NCBI RefSeq assembly: GCF_000020005.1 | Contig: NC_010718.1 | Location: 377,001-441,000, forward strand | DNA length: 64,000 nucleotides | Direction: 5' to 3' | Source of the DNA: Natranaerobius thermophilus JW/NM-WN-LF | GTDB taxonomy: Bacteria > Bacillota > Natranaerobiia > Natranaerobiales > Natranaerobiaceae | Shown: positions 10,376 to 18,304 of the stretch, piece by piece | Position numbering within the stretch: the stretch's first letter is position 1 | Layout of the letters: each line of letters begins with the position of its first letter | Translations under genes and position numbers: made by a program | The notes under the pieces: model-generated | What the model saw: the letters and a program-made list of their open reading frames with translations, nothing else | Told to the model about the DNA's origin: nothing | Database searches by the model: none

Positions 10376-11362
10376 ATTATTTCGGAAATCAAAAAATATA
10401 TCAGAAAAATACCAGGATATCGTTCGAACACAAAATGGAAAATGATTTTAGCTTCTATAGTGTATATCCCGTATTTGATTCTTGCCCTGCTTTTTATAGT
10501 ATCACAGGATATAGAGTTGGCTCTTTTCTTTATTACCTTCACAGTTTTTATTGCAAGCGTTGTAGGAATAATTACTGCTCTATTAAACAAAAGTCAATTA
10601 AAAAATTATGCGATAATGACAGCTGTATCCTTTGTTTTAGTCACAGGAAGTTTAACTTCAATAGCCGAAGAAGATATTGAAGCAGATAACGATGCTTTTT
10701 CTAATGAAACTGAACAAACTGAAGAAGAGGAGGAGAAAGATGAAAAACAAGAAGAAAAAATAAATGAATTAAAGGATAAGTTAGAAATAGAAATAAAACA
10801 ATTTGAATGGGAAACTACTGCAGAAGGTACTCTTACTATTACAGCTCACACTAATCTAATAGAAGGAACAAAAGTAGGCTTCGAATTTATTGAACTTAAC
10901 CCATCAATAATGCCACTACAAGACGATTATAAGTTAACAACAGATCATTATTTGCCATTTGATCAAAGCTGGCTTCCAGAGGATAGTTATGAAAAAATAA
11001 CTTCAATCGATGAAGAGGGAAAGGCAGAGGTTACGATTGATATTTCTTCACGCCCAGACCCCGCAGGGCTAGCGATTGAATTTTTTTCAAGTACCATTAC
11101 ACTTGACCAAAAGGAAGAGGTAATAGAACTTTACGGAGACAGATTTGAAAATATTTATGGTTACAATGTTTATGAGATTTCGAGAGAACACATAGAGGAC
11201 GAAGAGAACAAAAGAGGGGTAGAAACTGTTATGACAATGTACCTTGAAACTGGAGAAGAAACTATAGCAGCTTTTCCTGACATCACAGAATATTCAGTAG
11301 GCGAACAAGTAGGGGATGATCCCCCAGGTAGAGATTCAATATTATATAAATTATTAAATTAA
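10376..11362 (+). CDS. Membrane-anchored acidic protein, function unknown; likely ATT start
   Basis: The coding pattern runs upstream of the first ATG (10442): the residues KKYIRKIPGYRSNTKWKM precede it in frame and a perfect GGAGG lies at 10364-10368, with no ATG, GTG or TTG between. ATT at 10376 has the best spacing (7). Seen: hydrophobic segments at about residues 24-44, 50-68 and 75-91, then an acidic linker rich in E and a soluble domain of about 200 residues, probably outside the cell. No known family recognised. Its neighbours are other exported acidic proteins, which suggests a group of surface proteins. Confidence 0.6.
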   Translation: MISEIKKYIRKIPGYRSNTKWKMILASIVYIPYLILALLFIVSQDIELALFFITFTVFIASVVGIITALLNKSQLKNYAIMTAVSFVLVTGSLTSIAEEDIEADNDAFSNETEQTEEEEEKDEKQEEKINELKDKLEIEIKQFEWETTAEGTLTITAHTNLIEGTKVGFEFIELNPSIMPLQDDYKLTTDHYLPFDQSWLPEDSYEKITSIDEEGKAEVTIDISSRPDPAGLAIEFFSSTITLDQKEEVIELYGDRFENIYGYNVYEISREHIEDEENKRGVETVMTMYLETGEETIAAFPDITEYSVGEQVGDDPPGRDSILYKLLN

Positions 11363-11435
11363 TGCCCTTTATTTTCCAAACCTTTTATTTTTACGAATTA
11401 TAAAGATCAATTTATAGCGAGAGGAGTGTTGATTC

Positions 11436-12530
11436 ATGAGAAAAGTTTCAATGTTTATCTTATTAGTCGTTACTGCCCTGTTTTTAGCAGGGTGTGGCTC
11501 ACCAACACCGCCAGATGAAGTAGTTAATGAATACTGGGGACTCTTTCAAGATAGAGATACAGAGGGAGCTCTTGAACTAGTCATTGATGGTAGGGAAGAT
11601 GAAGTTGGCGATTTAGATATGGAAATGGAGGAAGTAGATGAAATTGAAGAGGTTCTTTTTGAAAGATTTACAGTAGAAGCAGAAGGTTATGAAGAAGATG
11701 GAGAGGTAGCCATTGTTGATGTGACAGTTACAAAACCAGATTTACATGAGACATTTGCTACTTTTTTTGAAGAGGGTTTTGAAGAGCTAATGGCTTTAGC
11801 CATGGAAGGTGCATCTGATGAAGAGATGGACGAAAAAGCAGAAGAGTTTTTATTAGAAGCTATGGAAGATGCAGAGGATATTAGCCATGATCAACAAGTC
11901 GAACTGCACTTAGAAGATGGTGAATGGAAAATATATGATTGGCTGTTTGATGATATCGAAGAAAGAATGGACGAGCTAGATTTTGAAGATGAATCAGTAG
12001 AACAAAATGGTATGGACGAAGAAAGTGATGAAGCTGCAGGTGATATAGATGAAGGAGAAGCAGAAGTGGGTGATACAGTTACTACAGAAGCAGGAGATAT
12101 GACATTAATTGCTCAAAATGATGATATTGATGCAATAGAAACAGGACCTTTTAGAATTGACATTGAACAAGTAAATGCAGTTTCAGGGGACCTCAATCCT
12201 CAATCAGCGGAAATGTTTGATACTGAACAGCTAGAGTATATTCAGCTTGATCTGCAAGTAGAAAACACCTCAGATGAAGATTTGATTTTCTATGCTGGTC
12301 AAGCACAAATAGTGACTAATACTGGAGAACAGCTTGAATCAGATATGTGGATGAGTGATCATATTGAAGGGGAGTTTATGGGTGGCGTTACTCAAGAAGG
12401 TACTTTAATATATCCGCTAGAGCAGTCTCAAGCAGAGGAAGTAGAAACAGTTAGGATAGTAATCGGTGCACCTCAAGACGAGGATTGGCAGGAAGTTGGT
12501 GAAGAAGTAGATTTTGAGGTTGAGCTTTGA
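11436..12530 (+). CDS. Acidic lipoprotein with DUF4352-like C-terminus
   Basis: 364 aa, ATG after GAGAGGAG. Seen: a lipoprotein signal peptide with lipobox LAGC (Cys20); an N-terminal domain (about residues 25-170) with PDEVVNEYWGLFQDRDTEGA, resembling DUF4878/NTF2-like lipoproteins; a strongly acidic linker; and a C-terminal beta-rich domain (about residues 230-364) like DUF4352. Net charge is extremely negative, as in proteins exposed to high salt. Substrate or partner unknown. It lies between two other exported-protein genes in the same direction. Confidence 0.7.
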   Translation: MRKVSMFILLVVTALFLAGCGSPTPPDEVVNEYWGLFQDRDTEGALELVIDGREDEVGDLDMEMEEVDEIEEVLFERFTVEAEGYEEDGEVAIVDVTVTKPDLHETFATFFEEGFEELMALAMEGASDEEMDEKAEEFLLEAMEDAEDISHDQQVELHLEDGEWKIYDWLFDDIEERMDELDFEDESVEQNGMDEESDEAAGDIDEGEAEVGDTVTTEAGDMTLIAQNDDIDAIETGPFRIDIEQVNAVSGDLNPQSAEMFDTEQLEYIQLDLQVENTSDEDLIFYAGQAQIVTNTGEQLESDMWMSDHIEGEFMGGVTQEGTLIYPLEQSQAEEVETVRIVIGAPQDEDWQEVGEEVDFEVEL

Positions 12531-12598
12531 AATATTTCGGGTTAAGGTAGTTATAATATTAGTAAATTTTGATATTATTGATAAAAAGGGGGGCATAG

Positions 12599-13279
12599 TT
12601 GTTGTTTAAAAGAGTTTTATTGTTATTATTGATAGCGATTGTATTATTCAGTATTGTTGGCTGTGGGGAAGAGAATGACAGTGAAGAAAATGATACAATG
12701 CTTGAAGAAGAGCAAGAATCTGAAGATAATGGTTATATTCATGAATTTGTAGAAACTGAGACATCTTTGCCATCGCCAGATGAAGTTGGTGCTGAGTACG
12801 TAGACCCCTCAGAGGGAGAAACAATTGAAGGTAGCGAGTGGACAGTGTTTTGGGAGAAATGGAATGAAGTCGCACAAGAAGTTAGTGCACCAAATTTAAG
12901 AGTGAATGAAGAAGTTGAAGTTCTTTTTGTTGATCCTCGCATGATGTTTGACTACGAAATAACTAACTACTTAAATGTGTATGGTGATATTTGTTATAAA
13001 ACAAATGAATTAGAACATGTTGGAGTAGATTGGGAGCTAGGATCAGAAGTCGATGGATCACTTATTGCAGCTTCGTGGTATACTTTGGTAAATGCTGCAC
13101 ACCCTGAAAAGTCAGAAGAAGAAATAACTGGTATTCTTGAAGAATTAGGAATTTATGATGTATCTCCACAAGATATAACGGAACATGACATGATTACTGT
13201 AATGGAGGATATAGAATATGATTTTTATTCTACAGAAACCATGGGATATTTTGAGTTATGGGCCGACCCTATTGATTGA
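12599..13279 (+). CDS. Acidic lipoprotein, function unknown
   Basis: 226 aa from TTG 12599 (or the next TTG, 12602) after AAGGGGGG. Seen: lipoprotein signal peptide with lipobox IVGC, then an acidic low-complexity stretch (EENDSEENDTMLEEEQ) and a domain of about 170 residues with no family I recognise. Three exported acidic proteins sit in a row here. Extracellular, membrane-anchored by lipid. Function not assigned. Confidence 0.65.
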   Translation: MLFKRVLLLLLIAIVLFSIVGCGEENDSEENDTMLEEEQESEDNGYIHEFVETETSLPSPDEVGAEYVDPSEGETIEGSEWTVFWEKWNEVAQEVSAPNLRVNEEVEVLFVDPRMMFDYEITNYLNVYGDICYKTNELEHVGVDWELGSEVDGSLIAASWYTLVNAAHPEKSEEEITGILEELGIYDVSPQDITEHDMITVMEDIEYDFYSTETMGYFELWADPID

Positions 13280-13338
13280 TTTCACCCTTTATTTACTATA
13301 AGAGTATCATTGAAAGAATGATTTGCGAGGTGATATAA

Positions 13339-14376
13339 ATGCCCCTTTATAAAGTGTCATCTTCAGATATATTTAAGATGATACCTCAACGAGATTTTGC
13401 TAAAGAAAGTTATGAAAGAAAGCTTGAGCATTGGATTATTAAAAATCCTACTATTATAACTGAAGGGGAAAATATTTTATTCATAAAACAAGAAGAACCA
13501 CTTGAAAAAAGTGAAGACCTTTTAGGTATTGATGAGCAAGGTAATCTTCTTGTTATAGAGCTAAAAAGAGGTAGAACTCCAAGAGAAGTTATTGCTCAGG
13601 CACTAGAGTACGCAGCAAGAGTGAGCAGAATGGATTATGATAAGTTAAATAATATAGCCAAAAAGCACTTTAAGAAATATGATATAAAGTACAGTGACCT
13701 GTTTGAGGCATATTGTGATTATTTTGGCAAAAATTCCGATAAAGATAAGTTTTCATTACAGATAAATCAACGTCAGCGAATTTTTATAGTGGCCCAAGAT
13801 ATCAGTGAAGATGTGCTTAGTACGGCAGATTATCTAAAGAAGTTTGATATAGACATACAATGTGTATCTTTCAATTACTATAATGAAGGAGATTTAACTG
13901 TAGTTGATATAGACCCAGATGTACGATCAAGTTTTGATGAGCCGAGGGTTTCTGCTCCTTCGATTGAAAGTAGTGATACGGAAAAATTTCTTAAGGAAGT
14001 GCGTGAACAAATTTTAGACTTGTATTATGACCACATATCATATGCAACTAAGAAGCCCAATCGAGTACTTTCTTTTCAGCTAGAATCTAGTAAGTTTTCA
14101 ATTGGTATTAAACTGGAAGATAGTGGGGAATTGAAATTAGGTGCTAGCATTCAATTTGAGGATCTAGATATGAATGAGAAAATCTGTGAAGCCTTATCTG
14201 ATAAAATTAAGAAGCAAAACGAAGATATTTTAATTGAAGATCAAAAAGATAAGAAAGATATTAAGGAGTTACTAGAATGGAACAGCGATTTACTTCAAGA
14301 CGACGAATTTTTGGGAAAAGTTATTGATCATACTAAAACCTGGATAGAAACATGGGTGGAGGAAATAAATGTTTAA
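13339..14376 (+). CDS. NucS/DUF91-like PD-(D/E)XK endonuclease domain protein
   Basis: 345 aa, ATG after GCGAGGTGA. Seen in the first 120 residues: SYERKLEHWIIKNPTII, then DLLGIDEQGNLLVIELKRG and a Q-x6-YAA helix (IAQALEYAARVSRMDYD), the E...D...ExK...Q arrangement of endonuclease NucS-like/DUF91 domains. The C-terminal 200 residues hold a less conserved region that may bind a partner. Known: NucS proteins cut branched or mismatched DNA, but many phage- and element-borne relatives are uncharacterised. It lies beside the defence operon. A role in DNA degradation is inferred. Confidence 0.75.
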   Translation: MPLYKVSSSDIFKMIPQRDFAKESYERKLEHWIIKNPTIITEGENILFIKQEEPLEKSEDLLGIDEQGNLLVIELKRGRTPREVIAQALEYAARVSRMDYDKLNNIAKKHFKKYDIKYSDLFEAYCDYFGKNSDKDKFSLQINQRQRIFIVAQDISEDVLSTADYLKKFDIDIQCVSFNYYNEGDLTVVDIDPDVRSSFDEPRVSAPSIESSDTEKFLKEVREQILDLYYDHISYATKKPNRVLSFQLESSKFSIGIKLEDSGELKLGASIQFEDLDMNEKICEALSDKIKKQNEDILIEDQKDKKDIKELLEWNSDLLQDDEFLGKVIDHTKTWIETWVEEINV

Positions 14377-14566
14377 CTGAAAATAAATAGCTGGTGATCA
14401 ATGGGAAATACAAACTTCCCTAATCCAAAATAAATGCCATTAATGTAAAATAGATTGAAGCGTTAATAAGATTTTATATGATGATTTTATTGCATTAAAT
14501 TACATTAGAATTAGCCGTCCAATTGAATTGGCTTCAAAATTCTTGAATCAGATCGGAGGTTAAAAC

Positions 14567-15291
14567 ATGAACAAGCAATTAATCCTAGACTATATCATTT
14601 CACTAGTGAATTTATATGGCCTAGTACATAAAGAAAAAGTAGCGGAAATTTACAATATGCAAAACACTGACAGGATTAAATTAGAGGACTTAGACAATAT
14701 ATTAAAGGAAGAACCACAACAATTAAGCGATTACTTTGTCGAAATTCACGGAGATTACTTTGTGTCTGAGACTATATTAGAATTTGATGAATTCGAATGG
14801 TATTTAGCTCAAAAAAGAAATAAACCTTATTACATTCCCGACAAAAAGGAACTGCTAAAGTACAAAGATGAATTCTACTTTGAGAAAAATAAAGAGTATC
14901 AGGCATTGCTCAGTTATGTAACAAAAAATATTTTTGACGGTGACAAAGACAAAGCCCAGGAGATCTGTGAAGATATTCAGGGGATTTGTGGGCTTGGATT
15001 TTCAATGGGCACTGTCTTTGAAGAGTTTAATCGCAGGGATTTGAGCTTTGATAGCGAAGACCAAGCAAAAGAAGTGATGCAGCTTGTTATGGATTTGGCG
15101 AATAACACAAGGATATGGGAAAATAACGGGATACTCCTAACGAAATATTTCATAAGATGGAGAAACCGCATTTAAAACCACTACCTGAAAAGGAGTTTAC
15201 AAATGCTAAACAAAGTAACAACAAAATCGGTAGGAATGAGCCGTGTCCTTGCGGCAGTGGTAAGAAATATAAGAAGTGTTGTTTGAGTTAA
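14567..15291 (+). pseudogene. SEC-C motif protein, frameshifted near its end
   Basis: ATG 14567 after ATCGGAGG. The first frame runs to a stop at 15173-15175. A different frame across 15150-15291 encodes [15 protein letters not shown] and a perfect SEC-C metal-binding motif, [19 protein letters not shown] single missing base around 15130 (after the codons for ENNG) joins them; [14 protein letters not shown] would follow directly. Known: SEC-C proteins bind zinc through CxCx8CC and occur with many unrelated domains. The first 200 residues are helical and unassigned. Mutation, sequencing error or recoding cannot be told apart here. Confidence 0.75.
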
Positions 15292-15356
15292 TAGCCTTAA
15301 GAAATGTATGAGGAATAAAAGGTATTAAAATCAAGAAGAGAAACTGACTGTTACGT

Positions 15357-15390
15357 AGCTTGATATTATTCAAGCTTTTATTTTTATTTG
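15357..15390 (+). terminator. Intrinsic terminator after the SEC-C gene
   Basis: Arms AGCTTGA (15357-15363) and TCAAGCT (15370-15376), followed by a T-rich run to 15390. It ends transcription just before a strong promoter. Confidence 0.7.
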
Positions 15391-15410
15391 AGAAAATTTG
15401 ACATAGCTGG

Positions 15411-15439
15411 TTGACACAAAATTTTCACGAATGTATACT
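15411..15439 (+). promoter_or_regulatory. Sigma-A promoter
   Basis: TTGACA (15411-15416), 17-base spacer, TATACT (15434-15439). It drives the DUF6557-like gene through a leader of about 240 bases that contains a terminator-like nested hairpin. Confidence 0.8.
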
Positions 15440-15544
15440 ATTATCACTGCGTTAATTCACACCATTACTTAACCATTCTTATTATTCATATCCAAACTCA
15501 AAAATTCAAACAAAACTAAAATATTACGGTCATTCTCAAGAGAT

Positions 15545-15620
15545 AAGCCTGATCACTTTGACTTCGATAAAAGCGATTTTTATCAAGGAAGCTCAAGGAA
15601 AAGTGACCAGGCTTTTTTAT
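15545..15620 (+). terminator. Nested hairpin terminator in the leader of the next gene
   Basis: Outer arms 15545-15559 and 15600-15614 pair at 14 of 15 positions and end in a T-run. An inner hairpin, GATAAAA/TTTTATC with loop around GCGA, sits at 15566-15584. The promoter is upstream and the gene downstream, so this is an attenuator candidate, although it could simply end a small RNA. Confidence 0.65.
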
Positions 15621-15683
15621 TTTGGTCTTTGAAATTTTTTGGTTTTACGAAAGGTTAACTTAAAATTCCCTCAAAGGATGGTG

Positions 15684-16253
15684 ATGGTTTTGTTATTGAA
15701 AGGATTGTTAATGCTTTATAAGGATTCTGTAGAGGAAGTTGAACAGGAATTTCAAGAAATGTATCCACACCTCAATAGCCATATCGAGAACGGTAATGTC
15801 AGAAAAGTTTTTAACGAGCTGTTAACAATCGAAGAAAAGGAAGCTAATTTTATCGTAAGAATTGAGGAAGGGAAGTGCATGATTAATAAAAAAATAACAT
15901 ATGGCTTTAAGGCACAGAGGTACTCATCTCCTGAAAATAAATTAGATACAGAAGATAACGATTACAGCTTAAGCTTTATCTCTTGGGATGAAATATTGGG
16001 TATGGAAATTGATGAAAGAATACTGATAGCTTACAGGCCGACAAAAATATTAGCTGTTATGATTCATGAAATGACGGTATATGGATTTGATAGTAAGAGC
16101 GTTCAATCCCAAAAGAATGATTTCATAAAAGCTATATTGAACAACTACAAAGGAGAAGATCTCAACATTGATGACGAAGATGAAATCAAACTATATATAG
16201 TTTCTGAAGATGACGAAGATGAAGATTTTGATGATGAGGATACTGAAGAATAA
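15684..16253 (+). CDS. DUF6557-like protein, copy 1
   Basis: Start taken at ATG 15684, 6 bases after AAAGG (15673-15677); ATG 15678 overlaps that site and TTG 15690 is also possible. 189 aa. Seen: a helical N-terminus, then YSSPENKLDTEDNDYSLSF, WDEILGMEIDE and MIHEMTVYGFD, ending in an acidic tail (DDEDEDFDDEDTEE). The same blocks occur in the gene at 29499-30020 on the other strand, so the two are paralogues. I recall this pattern as DUF6557, a family of unknown function. Regulated through the long leader upstream (inference). Confidence 0.7.
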   Translation: MVLLLKGLLMLYKDSVEEVEQEFQEMYPHLNSHIENGNVRKVFNELLTIEEKEANFIVRIEEGKCMINKKITYGFKAQRYSSPENKLDTEDNDYSLSFISWDEILGMEIDERILIAYRPTKILAVMIHEMTVYGFDSKSVQSQKNDFIKAILNNYKGEDLNIDDEDEIKLYIVSEDDEDEDFDDEDTEE

Positions 16254-16267
16254 ATTGTCACCATAAT

Positions 16268-16339
16268 GGACAGGCTTAGAACTCAACCGTTCTTGTAAAA
16301 AACGGGAAATCAGGAGAGTTCTTGCCTGTCCTTGTTTTT
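16268..16339 (+). terminator. Three-layer nested hairpin terminator
   Basis: Outer stem GGACAGGC (16268-16275) with GCCTGTCC (16324-16331), middle stem GAACTC (16279-16284) with GAGTTC (16316-16321), inner stem CCGTT (16287-16291) with AACGG (16301-16305), then a T-run at 16335. It separates copy 1 of the DUF6557-like gene from the next gene. Confidence 0.75.
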
Positions 16340-16374
16340 TAGTATTATTAGCATACTTAAAATGGGGTGATAAC

Positions 16375-17055
16375 TTGGCGAAAAAGGTTTTAGACAAGCC
16401 ATTAATACTTCGATTAAACGAGAAAGATGCCAAAAAAATGAAGAGTATAAGTGGTAATTTCAGAGGGGTTATTAATAGATGGATTTCAGACTATATCGAA
16501 AACAAACTGGAAAGCTATCTCAAAAATGATATTGAAGTTACTGAAGATCAGTTAGATTATAGCAGAAAAATAAGAGTTAACAGCGATGACTATAATCATT
16601 TTAGTAATAAAGCCCATCAAGAGGGGTATGATCCAGAAGGTTTGATTAGAAGCTGGATGAAGTCATATAATTTTTACAAACAAACTGGAAAACTATATAC
16701 AACCGATATTCCTGAGAATGAACTTCATAAAAGGTTAAGCATTATAAGGGATCACTTGTTAAAACTAAACAAAGAAAGTAACTTAGAGCCTTTTAATTAC
16801 TTCGTCAAATGGCTTGAAATAACTGGATTATGGAAGGTGGAACTATCACATTTTGCCAAATTTCTCGACACATCAGATGAAGAAAAGATATATGAAAAAA
16901 TAGTAAGCTACTATTTAAACGGTGGTAGTAAACGAAGTGAACAACTAATAAATTCGATGGAATTTAAGTACAGAATTGGGATATATGCTGATGATTTTGT
17001 TAGGCTGAAGGAAGAGTATTTAGAATTCTGTGAAAAGTTATGTGAAAAGAATTAG
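16375..17055 (+). CDS. Protein with ribbon-helix-helix-like repeats
   Basis: 226 aa, TTG start after GGGGTGATAA. Seen: two short units with the beta strand-helix-helix look of ribbon-helix-helix DNA-binding domains, KPLILRLNEKDAKKM to about residue 45 and YSRKIRVNSDDYNHF to about residue 98, then a helical C-terminus. The other element gene at 20395 is built the same way. No exact family recognised. It is followed directly by the repeat cluster at 17078-17277, which could be its binding site (inference). Confidence 0.55.
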   Translation: MAKKVLDKPLILRLNEKDAKKMKSISGNFRGVINRWISDYIENKLESYLKNDIEVTEDQLDYSRKIRVNSDDYNHFSNKAHQEGYDPEGLIRSWMKSYNFYKQTGKLYTTDIPENELHKRLSIIRDHLLKLNKESNLEPFNYFVKWLEITGLWKVELSHFAKFLDTSDEEKIYEKIVSYYLNGGSKRSEQLINSMEFKYRIGIYADDFVRLKEEYLEFCEKLCEKN

Positions 17056-17077
17056 AATGAGCTAGGATTAAAGTGAA

Positions 17078-17277
17078 GATGCACATGGATGCACATCACA
17101 AAATCCCTTGATGGCGGGAAATATCCATGTTACTATTCCCCAAGATGTGCATCGGGGTTTTTTGTTACCGATCAACGACTATTCAGCTATCATGTGCATC
17201 TATGTGCATCCTTGATAAACTGTCATGGCAGTTGTTAACAGGATTTCGGAGTCTTTTTTAATGGGTAAGATGCACAT
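17078..17277. repeat. Six copies of a 9-bp repeat, GATGCACAT, in both orientations
   Basis: Plus-strand copies at 17078, 17088 and 17269; minus-strand copies (ATGTGCATC) at 17145, 17192 and 17202. Two pairs are spaced exactly 10 bp start to start, one helical turn, and the pairs face each other. All six match perfectly. Operator or iteron array are the main readings. The surrounding 230 bp holds no gene. Confidence 0.85.
17138..17164 (+). terminator. Terminator within the repeat cluster
   Basis: CCCC (17138-17141) pairs with GGGG (17154-17157) around one copy of the 9-bp repeat, followed by seven T residues. It probably ends the gene at 16375-17055. Confidence 0.6.
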
Positions 17278-17291
17278 CATGAGTGGCAGGG

Positions 17292-17474
17292 TTATTTTTC
17301 TATATATTTTTCGTTGTAATCTTCAAGGACTTTGTTAAGTTGTGATGCTATTTCTATAATTTCTGTATCAGTCTTAAGATCTAGTTTCTCTCCGTGTTTT
17401 TTTAGTAGAGCTTTCAGGTCGTTAACCAGTTCTTCGATTTCTCTAATCTTTTCATGTCTTTTTTCACTAGCCAC
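17292..17474 (-). CDS. Spo0E-like aspartyl-phosphate phosphatase
   Basis: 60 aa, GTG start at 17474 after AAGGAGGGG. Seen: a two-helix protein, helix 1 KIREIEELVNDLKALLKK and helix 2 with the signature-like IASQLNKVLEDYNEKY. Known: Spo0E family members share SQxLD in helix 2 and dephosphorylate Spo0A-P, which blocks sporulation. Here the motif is SQLNK, with N in place of D, so activity is uncertain. It overlaps the zinc-ribbon gene by 8 bases, suggesting coupled translation. A sporulation inhibitor carried by an element that interrupts a sporulation-type gene would make sense (inference). Confidence 0.65.
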   Translation of the reverse strand: MASEKRHEKIREIEELVNDLKALLKKHGEKLDLKTDTEIIEIASQLNKVLEDYNEKYIEK

Positions 17475-17607
17475 ATGCTCCCCTCCTTGTAGCTTGACTT
17501 TCTTTTTTATGAAATTCCTTCTTGCAGTGAGTACAAATCCAAATCTCACCTGTATCAGCAGAGTAATTACTATTACCACAAAAAGGACATACACGTTTTT
17601 CGGCCAT
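17467..17607 (-). CDS. Small zinc-ribbon protein
   Basis: 46 aa, ATG at 17607 after AAAGGAGGAC. Seen: two Cys pairs, CPFCGN and CTHCKK, 15 residues apart, forming one zinc ribbon, then a basic tail. It is too short to name. It shares a promoter with the Spo0E-like gene and overlaps it. Divergent from the XRE regulator gene at 17745, which probably controls it. Confidence 0.7.
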   Translation of the reverse strand: MAEKRVCPFCGNSNYSADTGEIWICTHCKKEFHKKESQATRRGACG

Positions 17608-17640
17608 AGAAAGTCCTCCTTTATAATAGCTATTAAAATA

Positions 17641-17669
17641 ATAGTATCAAAAATGTAACAAATAGACAA
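17641..17669 (-). promoter_or_regulatory. Minus-strand sigma-A promoter for the zinc-ribbon/Spo0E-like pair
   Basis: On the minus strand, TTGTCT and TACTAT are separated by 17 bases (plus-strand 17664-17669 and 17641-17646). An imperfect inverted repeat, TATCAAAAATGTA (17645-17657) against TACATA-T7-GATA (17690-17706), lies in the same divergent region and may bind the XRE protein. Confidence 0.6.
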
Positions 17670-17744
17670 TAATAATAACAGTCTATTAGATACATATTTT
17701 TTTGATATAGTAATAATAAAAGCTACAGCAATAGGGGGATTTTC

Positions 17745-18107
17745 ATGATAGAGCATATAGATACCAGTAGAATTGGAGATCGTATCAGAGAAGAACGAGA
17801 ACGGCTTGATCTCTCTAGAAAAAAGCTTGGAAGATTGATAGGTGTGACAGAACATCATATCGGACAGTTAGAAAGAGGGGAGAGAAATACTAGCTTAACA
17901 ACTTTGGCTAAGATTTCTCAGGTTTTAAAGGTTTCTATTGATTCTTTTGTATTTGATACTGGAGAACCTAATAACGATGAGAAATCTGAAAGATCCACAG
18001 AAAGAGCAGAATTAGAAAATCTAATAGAAAGATGTTCTGATCAGGAGATAGAAGTGATTTTTGATATGTTGAAAGTTGTTATTCCTCATTTGAAAGTAAA
18101 GGGGTAA
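17745..18107 (+). CDS. XRE-family transcriptional regulator
   Basis: 120 aa, ATG after AGGGGGATTTTC. Seen: a Cro/C1-type helix-turn-helix at about residues 10-65 (IREERERLDLSRKKLGRLIG, VTEHHIGQLERGERNTS, LAKISQVLKVSIDSF), then an acidic linker and a C-terminal helix pair for dimerisation. Known: such proteins are element or phage repressors. Its gene diverges from the zinc-ribbon/Spo0E-like pair across 137 bp, so it is likely to repress that promoter and its own. Confidence 0.9.
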   Translation: MIEHIDTSRIGDRIREERERLDLSRKKLGRLIGVTEHHIGQLERGERNTSLTTLAKISQVLKVSIDSFVFDTGEPNNDEKSERSTERAELENLIERCSDQEIEVIFDMLKVVIPHLKVKG

Positions 18108-18115
18108 TTATATTG

Positions 18116-18132
18116 CATTAATGTATATATAG
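18116..18132. repeat. 17-bp direct repeat, copy 1
   Basis: CATTAATGTATATATAG occurs here and again at 21077-21093, each time 8-26 bases after the stop of a DNA-binding protein gene. It contains the palindrome CATTAATG. Apart from this and the promoter at 18265, I see nothing else in 18108-18260. Confidence 0.75.
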
Positions 18133-18264
18133 CATCAATGTCTATTAATGATGAAGTTTACATATCATGTTAGAAACGAAGTTAACGTCAAAATACTTAT
18201 GTGATATTTAACCTTAATGACAGGGGTTAGAGTGCCTTACTTTACATGGTTAACAATTTTCTTG

Positions 18265-18293
18265 TTGACATAACACTATAAAGGTGCTACAAT
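18265..18293 (+). promoter_or_regulatory. Sigma-A promoter of the RusA-like gene
   Basis: Perfect TTGACA (18265-18270), 17-base spacer, TACAAT (18288-18293). The leader is about 245 bases long and holds two terminators. Confidence 0.85.
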
Positions 18294-18304
18294 TAAGATA
18301 GATA

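Noticed and set aside
17078-17277. CRISPR array
   Set aside because: Repeats are 9 bp, occur in both orientations and have no constant spacers.
17292-17858. 188-aa minus-strand frame covering the zinc-ribbon and Spo0E-like region
   Set aside because: Its first 125 residues are hydrophobic noise overlapping the XRE gene and promoter; only the last 60 codons, from GTG 17474 with its own ribosome site, are real.
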